Positions 20,329 through 29,575 of a stretch of 64,000 bases of DNA are shown here, in pieces (position 1 is the stretch's first letter; each line of letters opens with the position of its first letter). The notes beneath the pieces were generated by a model that saw only the letters and a program-made list of their open reading frames with translations, was not told the origin of the DNA and searched no databases. The stretch lies in assembly GCF_014235765.1 (NCBI RefSeq), contig NZ_JACMYH010000001.1, forward strand, positions 1,240,001 through 1,304,000. Direction: 5' to 3'. The position numbers and the translations under genes are program-made. The stretch is from Pseudomonas baltica. GTDB taxonomy: Bacteria > Pseudomonadota > Gammaproteobacteria > Pseudomonadales > Pseudomonadaceae.

Positions 20329-21227
20329 TGGACTACGAACAGTTTCGCCTGGCCATCCAGGGCCTTGCCTCGGACGGCTACCTGCCCGCTGCACTGGCCT
20401 ATGGTTTCGTGGTCAACGCCTTGATCGCCGGGTTGCTGATCGGCCCGGTACTGGGCGGCCTGGGAACGCTGGTGGTGGTCAAGCGCTTTGCGTTCTTTTC
20501 CGAAGCGGTCGGGCATGCCGCGCTCACCGGCGTGGCCATCGGCATCCTGCTCGGCGAACCCTACACGGGCCCCTACGGCAGCCTGTTCGGCTACTGCCTG
20601 TTGTTTGGCATCGTGCTCAATTACCTGCGCAACCGCACCGGCCTGGCGCCGGACACGCTGATCGGCGTGTTTCTGTCGGTCTCGCTGGCCTTGGGTGCCA
20701 GCCTGCTGTTGACCCTGGCCGGCAAGATCAACGTGCACATCCTCGAGAACGTGCTGTTTGGCTCGGTACTGACAGTCAACGGCAACGATCTGCTGGTACT
20801 GGCCGTGGTTGGTACCCTGGTCCTTAGCCTGAGCCTGCCGCTGTACAACCGCATCATGCTGGCCAGCTTCAATCCGCAGCTGGCCGCGGTGCGCGGGGTG
20901 GCGGTGAAAGCCCTGGATTACCTGTTCGTGATTCTGGTGACGCTGATCACCGTGGCAGCGGTGAAGGTCATCGGCGCGATCCTGGTCGGTGCGCTGCTGG
21001 TGATTCCGGCAGCGGCGGCACGGCTGCTGAGCCAGTCGCTCAAGGGCTTCTTCTGGATCTCGGTGATCATTGCCACGGTGAGCACCCTGTGCGGGATCCT
21101 GCTGCCGATCCTCTTCGATCTGCCGGTGCCTTCCGGGGCGGCCATCATCCTGGTCGCAGGCCTGGCCTTCGCTCTCGCCGCCATCGCCCGCGGCACCTTG
21201 CCCAGCCTCAAAGGGAACATCGGATAA
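20328..21227 (+). CDS. fpvE: ABC transporter permease, FpvE (ABC-3 metal family)
   Basis: A 299-aa ABC-3 family permease with about eight to nine TM segments; the typical pair of motifs FFSEAVGHAALTGVAIG and GALLVIPAAAARLLSQ is present. The ATG at 20328 overlaps the fpvD TGA by one base. By homology to fpvE it carries iron, or possibly another divalent metal, released from pyoverdine across the inner membrane. Confidence 0.9.
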   Translation: MDYEQFRLAIQGLASDGYLPAALAYGFVVNALIAGLLIGPVLGGLGTLVVVKRFAFFSEAVGHAALTGVAIGILLGEPYTGPYGSLFGYCLLFGIVLNYLRNRTGLAPDTLIGVFLSVSLALGASLLLTLAGKINVHILENVLFGSVLTVNGNDLLVLAVVGTLVLSLSLPLYNRIMLASFNPQLAAVRGVAVKALDYLFVILVTLITVAAVKVIGAILVGALLVIPAAAARLLSQSLKGFFWISVIIATVSTLCGILLPILFDLPVPSGAAIILVAGLAFALAAIARGTLPSLKGNIG

Positions 21228-22106
21228 ATGTCTACTCTGCGCAAACTGACAGTCGCCCTGGCCCTGTGTGCGGCGCTCGCCCCTGCGATCCAGGCGGCAG
21301 AGCCGGTGAAAGTCCTCGCCAGCCTGCCGATCACCTACGGCCTGGGCCAACTGCTGCTCAAGGACAGCGGCGTGCAACTGCAACGTGCGGCCGCTGCCAA
21401 CCTGCCCGGCTCTCGACAGAATGCCTATTTCACCGGCCGCGGCGCAGAAGCCCTGGCCGGACTGGCCGGCGCTGCCGACGCGGTGATCGGGCTGCGTTCG
21501 CTATGGCCTGACGATTCCCTGTACCCGCTGGCGCGTCGCAGCAACATTCGCATCGTCGAGATCGACGCTGCGCGCCCGGTCGACGGGGTACTGCCCGGTA
21601 TCGCGGTACAGCCGGGCGTGAGCGGACTGAACAGCCAGCCGTGGCTGTCGAGCAACAACATGGGGCGCATGGCCGACGTCATGGCTGCCGACCTGGTACG
21701 CCTGGCTCCGGCCGCCAAACCGCGGATCGACGCCAACCTGGCCGCACTCAAGCAGCAACTGCTCAAGCTCAGCGCCGACAGCGAGGCACGCCTGGCAAAG
21801 GCGGACAATGTCAGTGTGGTCAGCCTCAGCGACCGCTTCGCCTACCTTGCAGCCGGTCTCAATCTGGACACGGTGGCCACCCAGGTGCTCAACGACGAAC
21901 AGTGGGACACCGCGCAGCTGGAAAACCTGAGCATGACGCTCAAGGACAACGACGTTGCCCTGGTCATCGACCATCGCCAACCGCCCGAAGCGGTCAAGGC
22001 GGTGATCACTGCCGCAGGCAGCAAGCTGCTGGTGCTGGCCGAGGAAAGCGACGACCCGATCGCCGACCTGCAGGCTCACATGAGCGCCGTCATCCAGGCC
22101 CTTTGA
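21228..22106 (+). CDS. fpvF: Second periplasmic binding protein, FpvF, lacking canonical metal ligands
   Basis: 292 aa. Signal peptide 1-25 (ending AIQAA). The fold pattern follows ZnuA/TroA-like proteins (VKVLASLPITYGLGQLLL), but the metal-ligand positions are replaced: the usual NPH becomes LPGSRQNAYF and the second-lobe His region reads SDRFAYLAAG. In P. aeruginosa FpvF binds pyoverdine while FpvC binds the metal, which fits this divergence. It begins directly after the fpvE stop (no overlap). Confidence 0.82.
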   Translation: MSTLRKLTVALALCAALAPAIQAAEPVKVLASLPITYGLGQLLLKDSGVQLQRAAAANLPGSRQNAYFTGRGAEALAGLAGAADAVIGLRSLWPDDSLYPLARRSNIRIVEIDAARPVDGVLPGIAVQPGVSGLNSQPWLSSNNMGRMADVMAADLVRLAPAAKPRIDANLAALKQQLLKLSADSEARLAKADNVSVVSLSDRFAYLAAGLNLDTVATQVLNDEQWDTAQLENLSMTLKDNDVALVIDHRQPPEAVKAVITAAGSKLLVLAEESDDPIADLQAHMSAVIQAL

Positions 22107-22181
22107 CCCTACCCTGCCGTAAGCAGGCTGCGGTTCCCGGGCCTGCTCGGCAATGACTTTGAAGCCCTCCCACCGCCCTTC

Positions 22182-22189
22182 GCCGATAT
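22182..22189 (+). promoter_or_regulatory. Possible sigma-28 -10 element upstream of aer
   Basis: GCCGATAT matches 7 of 8 bases of the FliA -10 consensus GCCGATAA, 66 bp before the aer start. No good TAAA -35 is present at 15 bp (closest is TGAA at 18 bp), so the call is weak. Confidence 0.3.
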
Positions 22190-22254
22190 CCCATTCAATC
22201 TTTTCCCGAGCTGGCCGAGAACCTGTCAAAGCCCCACGGAATGAATGGACACTC

Positions 22255-23820
22255 ATGCGTAACAATCAGCCTATCACCCAGCGCGAACGGACCTTCCCTG
22301 CCCAGCAGCGCCTGATTTCCACGACCGACACCCAAGGAATGATCACCTACTGCAATGATGCTTTCGTGGAGATCAGCGGGTTCACCCGCGAGCAGCTGAT
22401 TCGCGCGCCGCACAACACCGTGCGCCACCCGGACGTGCCTTCGGCGGTGTTCGAGCACATGTGGGCGACGCTGCGCCAGGGCCTGCCATGGATGGGCATC
22501 ATCAAGAACCGTTGCGAGAACGGCGACTACTACTGGGTCAACGCCTACGTCACTCCGGTACTTGAAAACAAGCAGGTGGTGGGTTACGAATCGGTACGGA
22601 TCAAGCCGACGGCCGAGCAGATCCGCCGTGCCCAGTCGCTCTACGAACGCTTGAACAACGGCAGGTCGGCGGTACCCGGCCGCGATCGCTGGATGCCGGT
22701 GCTGCAGAACTGGGTGCCGTTCATTCTGGTCAGCCAGGTCGGTTTCATGATCGGCACCTGGCTGGATACCTCGTGGGGGTTCGCCCTGGCCGCCGGGCTG
22801 TCGCTGCCACTGGGCCTGATGGGCCTGAGCTGGCAGCAGCGGGGTATCAAGCGCCTGCTCAAGCTGGCGGACCAGACCACCTCGGATCCGCTCATCGCGC
22901 AAATGTACACCGACAGCCGGGGCGCCCAGGCGCGCCTGGAAATGGCCATTCTGAGCCAGGAAGCGCGCTTGAAGACCTGCCTGACCCGTTTGCAGGACAC
23001 CGCCGAGCACCTGACCGGTCAAGCCCGGCAATCCGACGCTCTTGCACACCAGAGCTCCCAGGGCCTGGACCGTCAGCGCCTGGAAACCGAGCAGGTAGCC
23101 GCTGCGGTGAACCAGATGGCGGCCACTACCCAGGAAGTGGCCAGCCATGTGCAGCGCACTGCCGACGCCACCCAGGAGGCCAACCGCCTGACCAGCCGCG
23201 GGCGCGACATCGCCGGCGAAACCCGCGAGGCGATCCAGCGCTTGTCGGTGGTCGTCGGGGAAACCGGGCAGACCGTGACCCAGCTGGCCAAGGACAGCGA
23301 TGAGATCGGCGGCGTGGTGGATGTGATCAAAGGTATCGCCGACCAGACCAACCTGCTGGCGCTCAACGCAGCCATCGAAGCGGCACGCGCCGGCGAAATG
23401 GGCCGCGGCTTCGCCGTGGTCGCCGACGAGGTGCGTCAGCTGGCACAACGCACCAGCGAGTCGACCGGGCAGATCCATGGGCTCATCGCCAAGCTGCAGC
23501 AGACCGCCAACAATGCCGTGCAGACCATGGATGCCGGTCACCGTCAGGCCGAGGAAGGCGTGGCTCGCGTGCTGGAAGCCGACCAGGCGTTGATCGGCAT
23601 CAGCGAAGCGGTCGCCAACATCACCGACATGACCACGCAGATCGCCGCAGCCACCGAAGAGCAGAGTGCAGTGGCCGAGGAGATCAGCCGCAACATCACC
23701 ACCATCTCGCACCTGGCCGATGAAACCAGCGAACAGGCGCAGAACTCGGCACTGCTCAGCGAAGAGCTGACCAAGACCGCCAACAGCCAGTATTCGCTGG
23801 TGGAGCGTTTCAACCGCTGA
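22255..23820 (+). CDS. aer: Aerotaxis receptor Aer (PAS-containing methyl-accepting protein)
   Basis: A 521-aa energy/oxygen taxis transducer. The N-terminal PAS domain (residues 10-120, [23 protein letters not shown] ... [14 protein letters not shown]) is of the FAD-binding type. A hydrophobic hairpin lies at about 155-205, a HAMP-like linker follows, then the MCP signalling coiled coil with the conserved tip [19 protein letters not shown] around residue 365. The start [18 protein letters not shown] at 22255 matches family starts. The length equals P. aeruginosa Aer. Confidence 0.94.
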   Translation: MRNNQPITQRERTFPAQQRLISTTDTQGMITYCNDAFVEISGFTREQLIRAPHNTVRHPDVPSAVFEHMWATLRQGLPWMGIIKNRCENGDYYWVNAYVTPVLENKQVVGYESVRIKPTAEQIRRAQSLYERLNNGRSAVPGRDRWMPVLQNWVPFILVSQVGFMIGTWLDTSWGFALAAGLSLPLGLMGLSWQQRGIKRLLKLADQTTSDPLIAQMYTDSRGAQARLEMAILSQEARLKTCLTRLQDTAEHLTGQARQSDALAHQSSQGLDRQRLETEQVAAAVNQMAATTQEVASHVQRTADATQEANRLTSRGRDIAGETREAIQRLSVVVGETGQTVTQLAKDSDEIGGVVDVIKGIADQTNLLALNAAIEAARAGEMGRGFAVVADEVRQLAQRTSESTGQIHGLIAKLQQTANNAVQTMDAGHRQAEEGVARVLEADQALIGISEAVANITDMTTQIAAATEEQSAVAEEISRNITTISHLADETSEQAQNSALLSEELTKTANSQYSLVERFNR

Positions 23821-23877
23821 CTGCCCCCTGCCCTCGCATCGCAGCCTGCATGGCAGGCCACGTGTCGGCTACGCGAG

Positions 23878-24534
23878 TCAGGACAGGAAGGCCACGATCC
23901 GGTCGGCGGCGGTCTGCAGATGCTGGTCGTGGCTGAACCCGGATGACTTCAAGGGTTTGAGGTCATGATCGGCGGCGCTGAGCCAGTACAGCTCGACTTG
24001 CTCCGACAACTCATAGCCTGCCACTGTCTCGCAGTTGCCCAACGCATCGCGCTCGCCCTGGATGATCAGGGTTGGCGTGCTCAGGTCGGCCAGGTGTTCG
24101 ACTCGCGGCTTTTCCGGCTTGCCCGCCGCGTAGAAGGGATACCCCAGGCACACCAGTGCATCGGCACCCAGTTCGTCCGCCAGCAGGCTGGCCATCCGTC
24201 CGCCCATGGATTTGCCCCCCACGGCCAGGGTTCCCGTCACCAGCGGTCGCACCAGGGCATAGGCCTGTCGCCAGCTTTCCAGCAGGCTTGCCTGCGGACT
24301 GGGCGGACGCTTGCTGCCGCCGCTGCGGCGCTGGGCCATGTAGGGAAACTCGAAGCGCACCACGCTGACCCCGCCAGCGGCCAGGCGCTCGGCCATGCTG
24401 TTCATGAAGGCACTGTCCATCGGCGCGCCGGCACCGTGCGCGAGGATCAGGCACGGCGCCTGCGCGCCAGTCTGGGCAGGGTTCCACAGCCAGCCGTTGT
24501 CTTGCATGCGTTGGCTCCACTGATCTTCGCTCAT
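23878..24534 (-). CDS. Alpha/beta hydrolase (KANL3/Tex30-like family)
   Basis: A cytosolic hydrolase of 218 aa. The oxyanion segment is LILAHGAGAPMDS, the nucleophile elbow GGKSMGGRMAS (Ser about residue 108), the acid in IIQGERDALGN, and the His near the end (ADHDLKP). Two adjacent ATGs exist (24537 and 24534), and the second is better spaced from GGAAGG. It is convergent with aer. Substrate unknown. Confidence 0.8.
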   Translation of the reverse strand: MSEDQWSQRMQDNGWLWNPAQTGAQAPCLILAHGAGAPMDSAFMNSMAERLAAGGVSVVRFEFPYMAQRRSGGSKRPPSPQASLLESWRQAYALVRPLVTGTLAVGGKSMGGRMASLLADELGADALVCLGYPFYAAGKPEKPRVEHLADLSTPTLIIQGERDALGNCETVAGYELSEQVELYWLSAADHDLKPLKSSGFSHDQHLQTAADRIVAFLS

Positions 24535-24699
24535 CATCCTTCCGTCGACGTTTGGCACTATTGGCGATTCACAGACTCTGAGGCAAAACGCGGCACAGGA
24601 AAAGTGCCCTGTGCATGATGGCGTGCACGACGTCAGCGTGCAGGCGCGGCTCGCCCCCTCCCCTATACTCAATGATCTTTTCGCGAAGGATAGCGATTC

Positions 24700-24909
24700 A
24701 TGAACTTCGACTGGCACAGTGCTCCCATCACCCGTTACACCCCCCTGGACAGAGGCTATCGCAACACTCAGAACGTGCGGCGTTTCCTGACCGAGGCATG
24801 CGGCCCGAACTTTCATTTCGACCGCCCCTTCATGGCCTGGCTCAAAAGTGGCGAAGCCAAGACCATGGGCCAGGTCGCGGACCACTGGAACCTGCTGCAT
24901 CGCCGCTGA
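24700..24909 (+). CDS. DUF6434 domain protein
   Basis: A 69-aa protein (MNFDWHSAPITRYTPLDRGY...NTQNVRRFLTEACGPNFHFDRPFMAWLKSG). The pattern W-H, TRYTPL, YRNTQNVRRF and FHFDRPFM..WLK is that of DUF6434, often found alone or next to a SAP domain. Molecular function is unknown. It has its own RBS (GAAGGA) and lies between two hydrolase genes. Confidence 0.75.
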   Translation: MNFDWHSAPITRYTPLDRGYRNTQNVRRFLTEACGPNFHFDRPFMAWLKSGEAKTMGQVADHWNLLHRR

Positions 24910-24993
24910 CGCGCGAAGCGCTGGCCAGGGTGCGAAACGCTGCTTTAATGAGTGCAACCCTCACCGCTTGGTGTCTTCCGATAGGAGTGCCCG

Positions 24994-25881
24994 ATGGATC
25001 GCCTCAGTGCCAAGGATTTTTCCCCCGAGTTGCTGGAACTGTACGACTTCTATGCCCATGGCAAGATCAACCGCCGCGAGTTCCTCGACCGCGCGGCGTT
25101 GTTCACCTTTGGGGGGCTGACGGCAGGCGCCTTGCTGGCCAGCCTGAGCCCGAACTATGCATTGGCCCAGCAGGTGGAATTCACCGACCCACAGATCGTG
25201 GCCGAATACGTCACCTACCCCTCGCCCAGTGGCCATGGCCAGGTGCGTGGCTACCTGGTGCGGCCGGCCCAGGCCACCGGCAAGGTGCCAGGCGTGGTGG
25301 TGGTGCATGAGAACCGCGGGCTCAACCCCTATATCGAAGACGTCGCACGGCGGGTCGCCAAGGCCGGCTACATGGCCCTGGCCCCGGATGGCCTGACCTC
25401 GGTCGGCGGCTATCCGGGCAACGACGACAAGGGTCGGGCGCTGCAGGAGAAGGTCGACCCGACCAAACTGATGAATGATTTCTTCGCTGCGATCCCCTGG
25501 CTGATGGCGCACGAGGGTGCCACCGGCAAGGTCGGCATGACTGGCTTCTGCTATGGCGGCGGTGTGTCCAATGCGGCGGCGGTGGCCTATCCCGAGTTGG
25601 CGTGCGCGGTGCCGTTCTATGGCCGTCAGGCCGATGCCAAGGATGTAGCGAAGATCAAGGCGCCGCTGCTGCTGCATTTCGGCGAACTGGATACGCGCAT
25701 CAACGAAGGATGGCCCGCGTACGAGGCAGCGCTCAAGGCGGCAGGCAAAACCTACGAGGCGTACATCTATCCCGGCGCCAACCATGGCTTCCACAACGAT
25801 TCGACCCCACGCTATGACAAGGCTGCCGCCGACCTGGCCTGGGAGCGCACGCTGGGCTGGTTCGAAAAATACCTGAGCTGA
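24994..25881 (+). CDS. Exported dienelactone hydrolase family protein
   Basis: 295 aa. The N-terminus carries a twin-arginine-like motif (NRREFLDRA, about residue 27) followed by a hydrophobic stretch ending SPNYALA, so Tat export is likely. The catalytic triad of the DLH family is visible: nucleophile Cys in GFCYGGGV, Asp in GELDTRIN, His in ANHGFHND. The substrate need not be dienelactone, and no chlorocatechol genes are nearby. AGGAG precedes the ATG. Confidence 0.88.
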   Translation: MDRLSAKDFSPELLELYDFYAHGKINRREFLDRAALFTFGGLTAGALLASLSPNYALAQQVEFTDPQIVAEYVTYPSPSGHGQVRGYLVRPAQATGKVPGVVVVHENRGLNPYIEDVARRVAKAGYMALAPDGLTSVGGYPGNDDKGRALQEKVDPTKLMNDFFAAIPWLMAHEGATGKVGMTGFCYGGGVSNAAAVAYPELACAVPFYGRQADAKDVAKIKAPLLLHFGELDTRINEGWPAYEAALKAAGKTYEAYIYPGANHGFHNDSTPRYDKAAADLAWERTLGWFEKYLS

Positions 25882-25918
25882 CGTAGAATGCCTGCCCTTC
25901 GAAGCCGTGATCCTTGCC

Positions 25919-26857
25919 ATGAACGCCGACGCTCTCGCCACCTTGCACAAACACCTGCTGCAAGCCCTCGCCCAGCCGCCGCTGGAAACTCGCCGGTTGC
26001 TTCACGGCCGCGGTCGGCGCTGGCCGGGGCTGGAGCAACTGACCGTGGACTGGCTGCAGGGCATCGTGCTGGTGTCGCTGTTCAAGGAGCCGCTTGCCGA
26101 ACAGCTGGCAGGCTTGCAACAGCTGCTGGCCCGACTGGCGCAGCAACCGGCGTGGGCCGCCAGCGGTGCGCGCGGTCTGGCCCTGCAGCACCGCTATCTG
26201 CCCGGCAGCGATGTGCACTGGCTGATCGGAGAAGCGCAAGAGCAGGTGATCCTGGTCGAGAACGGCCTGCAGTACCGCATCGACCTGGGGCGTAAACAGA
26301 ACAACGGCTTGTTTCTCGACATGCGCCACGGTCGCGACTGGGTACGCGAAAACGCCCAGGGTCGACGTGTGCTCAACCTGTTCGCCTACACCTGCGGTTT
26401 CTCGGTGGCCGCCATAGCTGGCGGCGCAGCCCATGTGATCAACCTCGACATGTCTCGCGCCGCCCTTACCCGGGGACGCGAGAACCACCACCTCAATGGC
26501 CACGACCTGGGCAAGGTCAGCTTTCTCGGCCACGATCTGTTCAAGTCCTGGGGCCGGGTCGGCAAGGACGGCCCTTACGACATGGTGATCATTGACCCGC
26601 CGTCGTTCCAGAAAGGCAGCTTCCTGCTGACCAAGGATTACCAGCGGGTACTGCGCCGCCTGCCGGAACTGCTCAGCGAATCGGGCGTGGTGCTGGCGTG
26701 CATGAACGACCCGGCGCTGGGCCCCGAATTTCTCGTCGACGAGCTGCGCCGCGAAGCACCGCAGCTGCGCCTGCAGCGGCGCCTGGACAACCCACCGGAG
26801 TTTGCCGACATAGATCCAGCCAGCGGCCTCAAGGCCATGGTGTTCGCGCGGGAGTGA
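25919..26857 (+). CDS. Class I SAM-dependent methyltransferase (RlmI/RlmK C-domain-like)
   Basis: 312 aa from ATG at 25919 (a GTG at 25907 is possible). The Rossmann fold has motif I RRVLNLFAYTCGFSVAA, the acidic loop INLDMSRAAL, and motif IV MVIIDPPSFQKGS, all as in the C-terminal domain of rRNA m5C methyltransferases RlmI/RlmK-L. The N-terminal part lacks a recognisable PUA or THUMP domain. An RNA substrate is probable but unproven. Confidence 0.8.
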   Translation: MNADALATLHKHLLQALAQPPLETRRLLHGRGRRWPGLEQLTVDWLQGIVLVSLFKEPLAEQLAGLQQLLARLAQQPAWAASGARGLALQHRYLPGSDVHWLIGEAQEQVILVENGLQYRIDLGRKQNNGLFLDMRHGRDWVRENAQGRRVLNLFAYTCGFSVAAIAGGAAHVINLDMSRAALTRGRENHHLNGHDLGKVSFLGHDLFKSWGRVGKDGPYDMVIIDPPSFQKGSFLLTKDYQRVLRRLPELLSESGVVLACMNDPALGPEFLVDELRREAPQLRLQRRLDNPPEFADIDPASGLKAMVFARE

Positions 26858-26955
26858 TTACCGAATAGAGCAGGGGAAGGGCCTAACATACCGTACGGCG
26901 ACTGGCCATCTTAAAGATTGAACAATTTCACGTGCCCGGCGAACCAAGTAAAGGA

Positions 26956-26987
26956 GAGCCACCGGGAGGTGAGAGTCCCGGCGGCTC
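26956..26987 (+). ncRNA. Stable leader hairpin before the 47-codon ORF
   Basis: GAGCC-A-CCGGGA (26956-26967), loop GGTGAGAG, then TCCCGG-C-GGCTC (26976-26987): an 11-bp stem with one mismatch. It lies 39 bp before the 27027 ATG. I do not recognise a known riboswitch class. It may be part of a structured or dual-function RNA. Confidence 0.45.
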
Positions 26988-27026
26988 GGGTGACACATCG
27001 AATGAAACCCTTGAGAGGTATCCGCC

Positions 27027-27170
27027 ATGTCAGCGCAGGAATATAACACCATCCGCCATACCCCTGTCAGTGCATTGGGCACAATCCCGGCCAGCCAGTT
27101 GATCGCCTTCGTCGAAGCCTGCCGCCCGCTGGTGCGCGACGCGATCCTGAACGCCAGGTTGACTCGATGA
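27027..27170 (+). CDS. 47-aa peptide in a structured transcript (hypothetical)
   Basis: ATG at 27027 with GAGAGG at 27013-27018 (8-nt spacing) opens a 47-codon frame, MSAQEYNTIRHTPVSALGT... ending NARLTR, followed within 20 bp by a strong terminator. Composition is protein-like and soluble. The unit stands alone between a methyltransferase gene and a convergent kinase gene. It could encode a peptide, act as a small RNA, or both. No family is recognised. Confidence 0.5.
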   Translation: MSAQEYNTIRHTPVSALGTIPASQLIAFVEACRPLVRDAILNARLTR

Positions 27171-27187
27171 GCCCGCTGGTTGTGAGC

Positions 27188-27213
27188 AGCCCCGCCATGG
27201 CGGGGCTTTTTCA
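27188..27213 (+). terminator. Terminator after the 47-codon ORF
   Basis: AGCCCCGCC, ATGG-centred loop, then GGCGGGGCT followed by TTTTT. Strong hairpin with a T-tract on the plus strand. Confidence 0.88.
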
Positions 27214-27230
27214 TGGCCGCAGAACAGGTT

Positions 27231-29291
27231 TCAAAGCTGGCGCTGCGTGATCAGCGTGCGCACGCGCTCGCTCAGCGCCTCCAGGGCGAACGGCTTGGTC
27301 AGCACCTCGGTGCAAGGCTGCAGATGGCACTGATCCAACGCCAGGTTCTGCGCGTAGCCGGTGATGTACAGCACCGGCAAGCCTGGCCGGGCCGAGCGCC
27401 CCAGCTCGGCCATCTGCCGGCCATTGAGCCCGCCAGGCAAGCCCACGTCCGTGACCAGCAGGTCGATGCGCGCAGCCGATTGCAGCAGGTCTCGGCCCTG
27501 GGCGCTGTCGCCGGCCTGCAGGACCACATAGCCCAGGCTTTCCAGCAGCTCGGCTACGGAACCGCGCACCGAGGCTTCGTCGTCCACCACCAGCACGGTC
27601 TCGCCGCTGCCACCGAGGTCGATGGGCGCCTGGCTGGGCACCACCGCTTCTGTCTCGATACCGGCACAATGCCTGGGCAGGTACAGGCTGACCGTCGTGC
27701 CAAGCCCCGGCCGTGACTGGATCTTCACCAGTCCGCCGGACTGCCTGGCAAACCCGTAGATCATCGACAGACCCAGGCCGGTGCCCTCGCCCACCGGTTT
27801 GGTGGTGAAGAACGGCTCGAACACCTTGGCCATGACCTCCTCGCTCATCCCCGAACCGTTATCGGTCACGTGAACCACCAGGTACTCGCCGGCCTGTACC
27901 TCGTGATTGGATGCATCGCTGTGAGGCAGCCACTGATTGGCGGTTTCGATGGTGATCCGCCCACCACCGGGCATGGCATCGCGGGCATTGATACACAGGT
28001 TGAGCAAGGCGTTTTCCAGCTGGGTCGGGTCGATCAGCGCCGTCCACAGACCCTGGGTATGGCGCACGCTCAGTTCGATGGAGGGTCCGACCGAACGTCG
28101 CACCAGTTCTTCCAGGCCGTGGATCAGCGCGTTGACGTCGGTGGGCACCGGAGCCAGGGTCTGCCGCCGGGAGAACGCCAGCAGGCGATGAGTCAGTGAC
28201 GCGGCGCGCTTGACCGCCCCCTGAGCGACGTCCAGATAGCGTTCGAGGTCAGCGGTACGGCCCTGTTTCAAGCGCATGTGCATCAATTCAAGGCTGCCGG
28301 ACAGGCCCGCCAGCAGGTTGTTGAAGTCGTGGGCGATACCCCCGGTAAGCTGGCCCACGGCCTCCATCTTCTGCGCCTGGTGCAACGCTGCCTCGGCTTT
28401 TTCCCGCTCGGCAATGGCGATGCGCACGCGCTCTTCCAGGGTCTGATTGAGCTCGCGCACAGCAGCCTCGGCTTTCTTGCGCGCGGTGACGTCGATGGAG
28501 GACCCGATCAGGCCAATGACTTCGCCGTCCTCGTCGAGCAGAGGCGTCTTCAGCGACAGCCAGGTCGCGGCGGTGCCGTCGGCCTGGCGCACCTCCTCTT
28601 CCACCTCCTGGGTGTGCCGACCTTCCATGATGCGTCGGTCGGTTTCCATGATCACCCGAGCCTGGACCTTGTCTTCCAGGAACTCCATATCGGTGCGGCC
28701 GATGTACTGCTCGGGCGGTTTGCCGATGAGTTCGGTGGTGCCGCGATTGGCAACCAGCATCCGGCCCTGGCGATCCTTGGCGTACACCACACCGGGCACC
28801 GCGGCGGTGAAGGTGCGCAGCAGGTGGGTCATGCGATCGCGCTCGGCCTCGGCGCTGCGGCGTTGCTGGATGTCCAGCAGCACGCCGGGAAAACGCTGCG
28901 GACGCCCCGCCTCGTCGAATTCGACGTGGCCGTTGGCTTCGATCCAGCGATAGCTGCCGTCGCTCTGCAGCACGCGATACTCGCAACGATAGTGACCGCC
29001 GTTGCCGAGGGTCTCGAACACGGCTGCTTCGACCCGCGGGCGATCCTGCGGATGGACGCTGGCCATCGCTTGCTCCAGCGGCAGGCCCTGGGCACAGACC
29101 TTGCCGGACAGACCGAAGGTGCGCGCGAAGCGTTCGTCGGCACTGAAGTGGTCGGCCGCAACATCCCACACCCAGGTACCGACGATGGCCCCGGTATCCA
29201 GAGCCAGCTGCAGGCGCTCGGCGGCATCCTGGGCGGGTGTCTCCTCAGGTACGGAGGGGGCGCGAAAATGTTCGGGAGGCTGGGTCGGCAT
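27231..29291 (-). CDS. Hybrid sensor histidine kinase/response regulator with two PAS domains
   Basis: 686 aa with no TM segments, so it is soluble. PAS at about 25-145 and 150-272, coiled coil 272-310, HisKA with H-box [11 protein letters not shown] (His321), HATPase_c with N-box [15 protein letters not shown]1 VTDNGSGM and G2 [10 protein letters not shown], then a C-terminal receiver with Asp615 ([11 protein letters not shown]) and Lys in TKPFAL. The signal is probably cytoplasmic (redox, light or small ligand), but no haem or flavin motif is evident; the second PAS lacks the NCRFL LOV cysteine motif. No cognate regulator is adjacent. Confidence 0.9.
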   Translation of the reverse strand: MPTQPPEHFRAPSVPEETPAQDAAERLQLALDTGAIVGTWVWDVAADHFSADERFARTFGLSGKVCAQGLPLEQAMASVHPQDRPRVEAAVFETLGNGGHYRCEYRVLQSDGSYRWIEANGHVEFDEAGRPQRFPGVLLDIQQRRSAEAERDRMTHLLRTFTAAVPGVVYAKDRQGRMLVANRGTTELIGKPPEQYIGRTDMEFLEDKVQARVIMETDRRIMEGRHTQEVEEEVRQADGTAATWLSLKTPLLDEDGEVIGLIGSSIDVTARKKAEAAVRELNQTLEERVRIAIAEREKAEAALHQAQKMEAVGQLTGGIAHDFNNLLAGLSGSLELMHMRLKQGRTADLERYLDVAQGAVKRAASLTHRLLAFSRRQTLAPVPTDVNALIHGLEELVRRSVGPSIELSVRHTQGLWTALIDPTQLENALLNLCINARDAMPGGGRITIETANQWLPHSDASNHEVQAGEYLVVHVTDNGSGMSEEVMAKVFEPFFTTKPVGEGTGLGLSMIYGFARQSGGLVKIQSRPGLGTTVSLYLPRHCAGIETEAVVPSQAPIDLGGSGETVLVVDDEASVRGSVAELLESLGYVVLQAGDSAQGRDLLQSAARIDLLVTDVGLPGGLNGRQMAELGRSARPGLPVLYITGYAQNLALDQCHLQPCTEVLTKPFALEALSERVRTLITQRQL

Positions 29292-29398
29292 ATCGGCTCA
29301 CAGCGGAACGCAGGGTGCCCTGATGGTGACGTTGGCGTTTAGGTAATACAAGCCTGCGCAACGCGAAATCCGCGCGCAAGACCGACAAGCCGCGTCGG

Positions 29399-29570
29399 CA
29401 ACCCCGCAAAACACCAGACAGCCCCTGTAGCAGCGGCGCAAGTCGCGTCCGGCAACCCCGCAAAGCACCAGACAGCCCCTGTAGCAGCGGCGCGAGCCGC
29501 GTCCGGCAACCCCGCAAAACACCAGACAGCCCCTGTAGCAGCGGCGCGAGCCGCGTCCGGCAACCCCGCG
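29399..29570. repeat. Tandem array of a 54-bp REP-like unit, about 3.2 copies
   Basis: Copies begin at 29399, 29453 and 29507 with a partial fourth at 29561, period exactly 54 bp and only a few substitutions. Each unit holds CCCTGTAGCAGCGGCGCGAGCC with a GCGGC-GCGA-GCCGC hairpin, related to Pseudomonas REP cores. It sits between the cobF stop and the kinase start, both on the minus strand. Minus-strand ORFs across it are repeat artefacts. Confidence 0.9.
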
Positions 29571-29575
29571 CAACT

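Noticed and set aside
15984..22106. Zinc uptake (znuABC) operon under Zur
   Set aside because: The ABC genes are of that family, but a PepSY reductase, three anchored accessory genes and a second binding protein fit fpvGHJKCDEF better, and no Zur-type palindrome is visible.
26956..26987. Known riboswitch (cobalamin, guanidine or c-di-GMP) before the 47-codon ORF
   Set aside because: The hairpin lacks the conserved cores of these classes (no GCCACTG box, ACGR loops or GNRA receptor pattern).
29399..29570. CRISPR array
   Set aside because: The 54-bp units are contiguous, with no variable spacers and no cas genes nearby.
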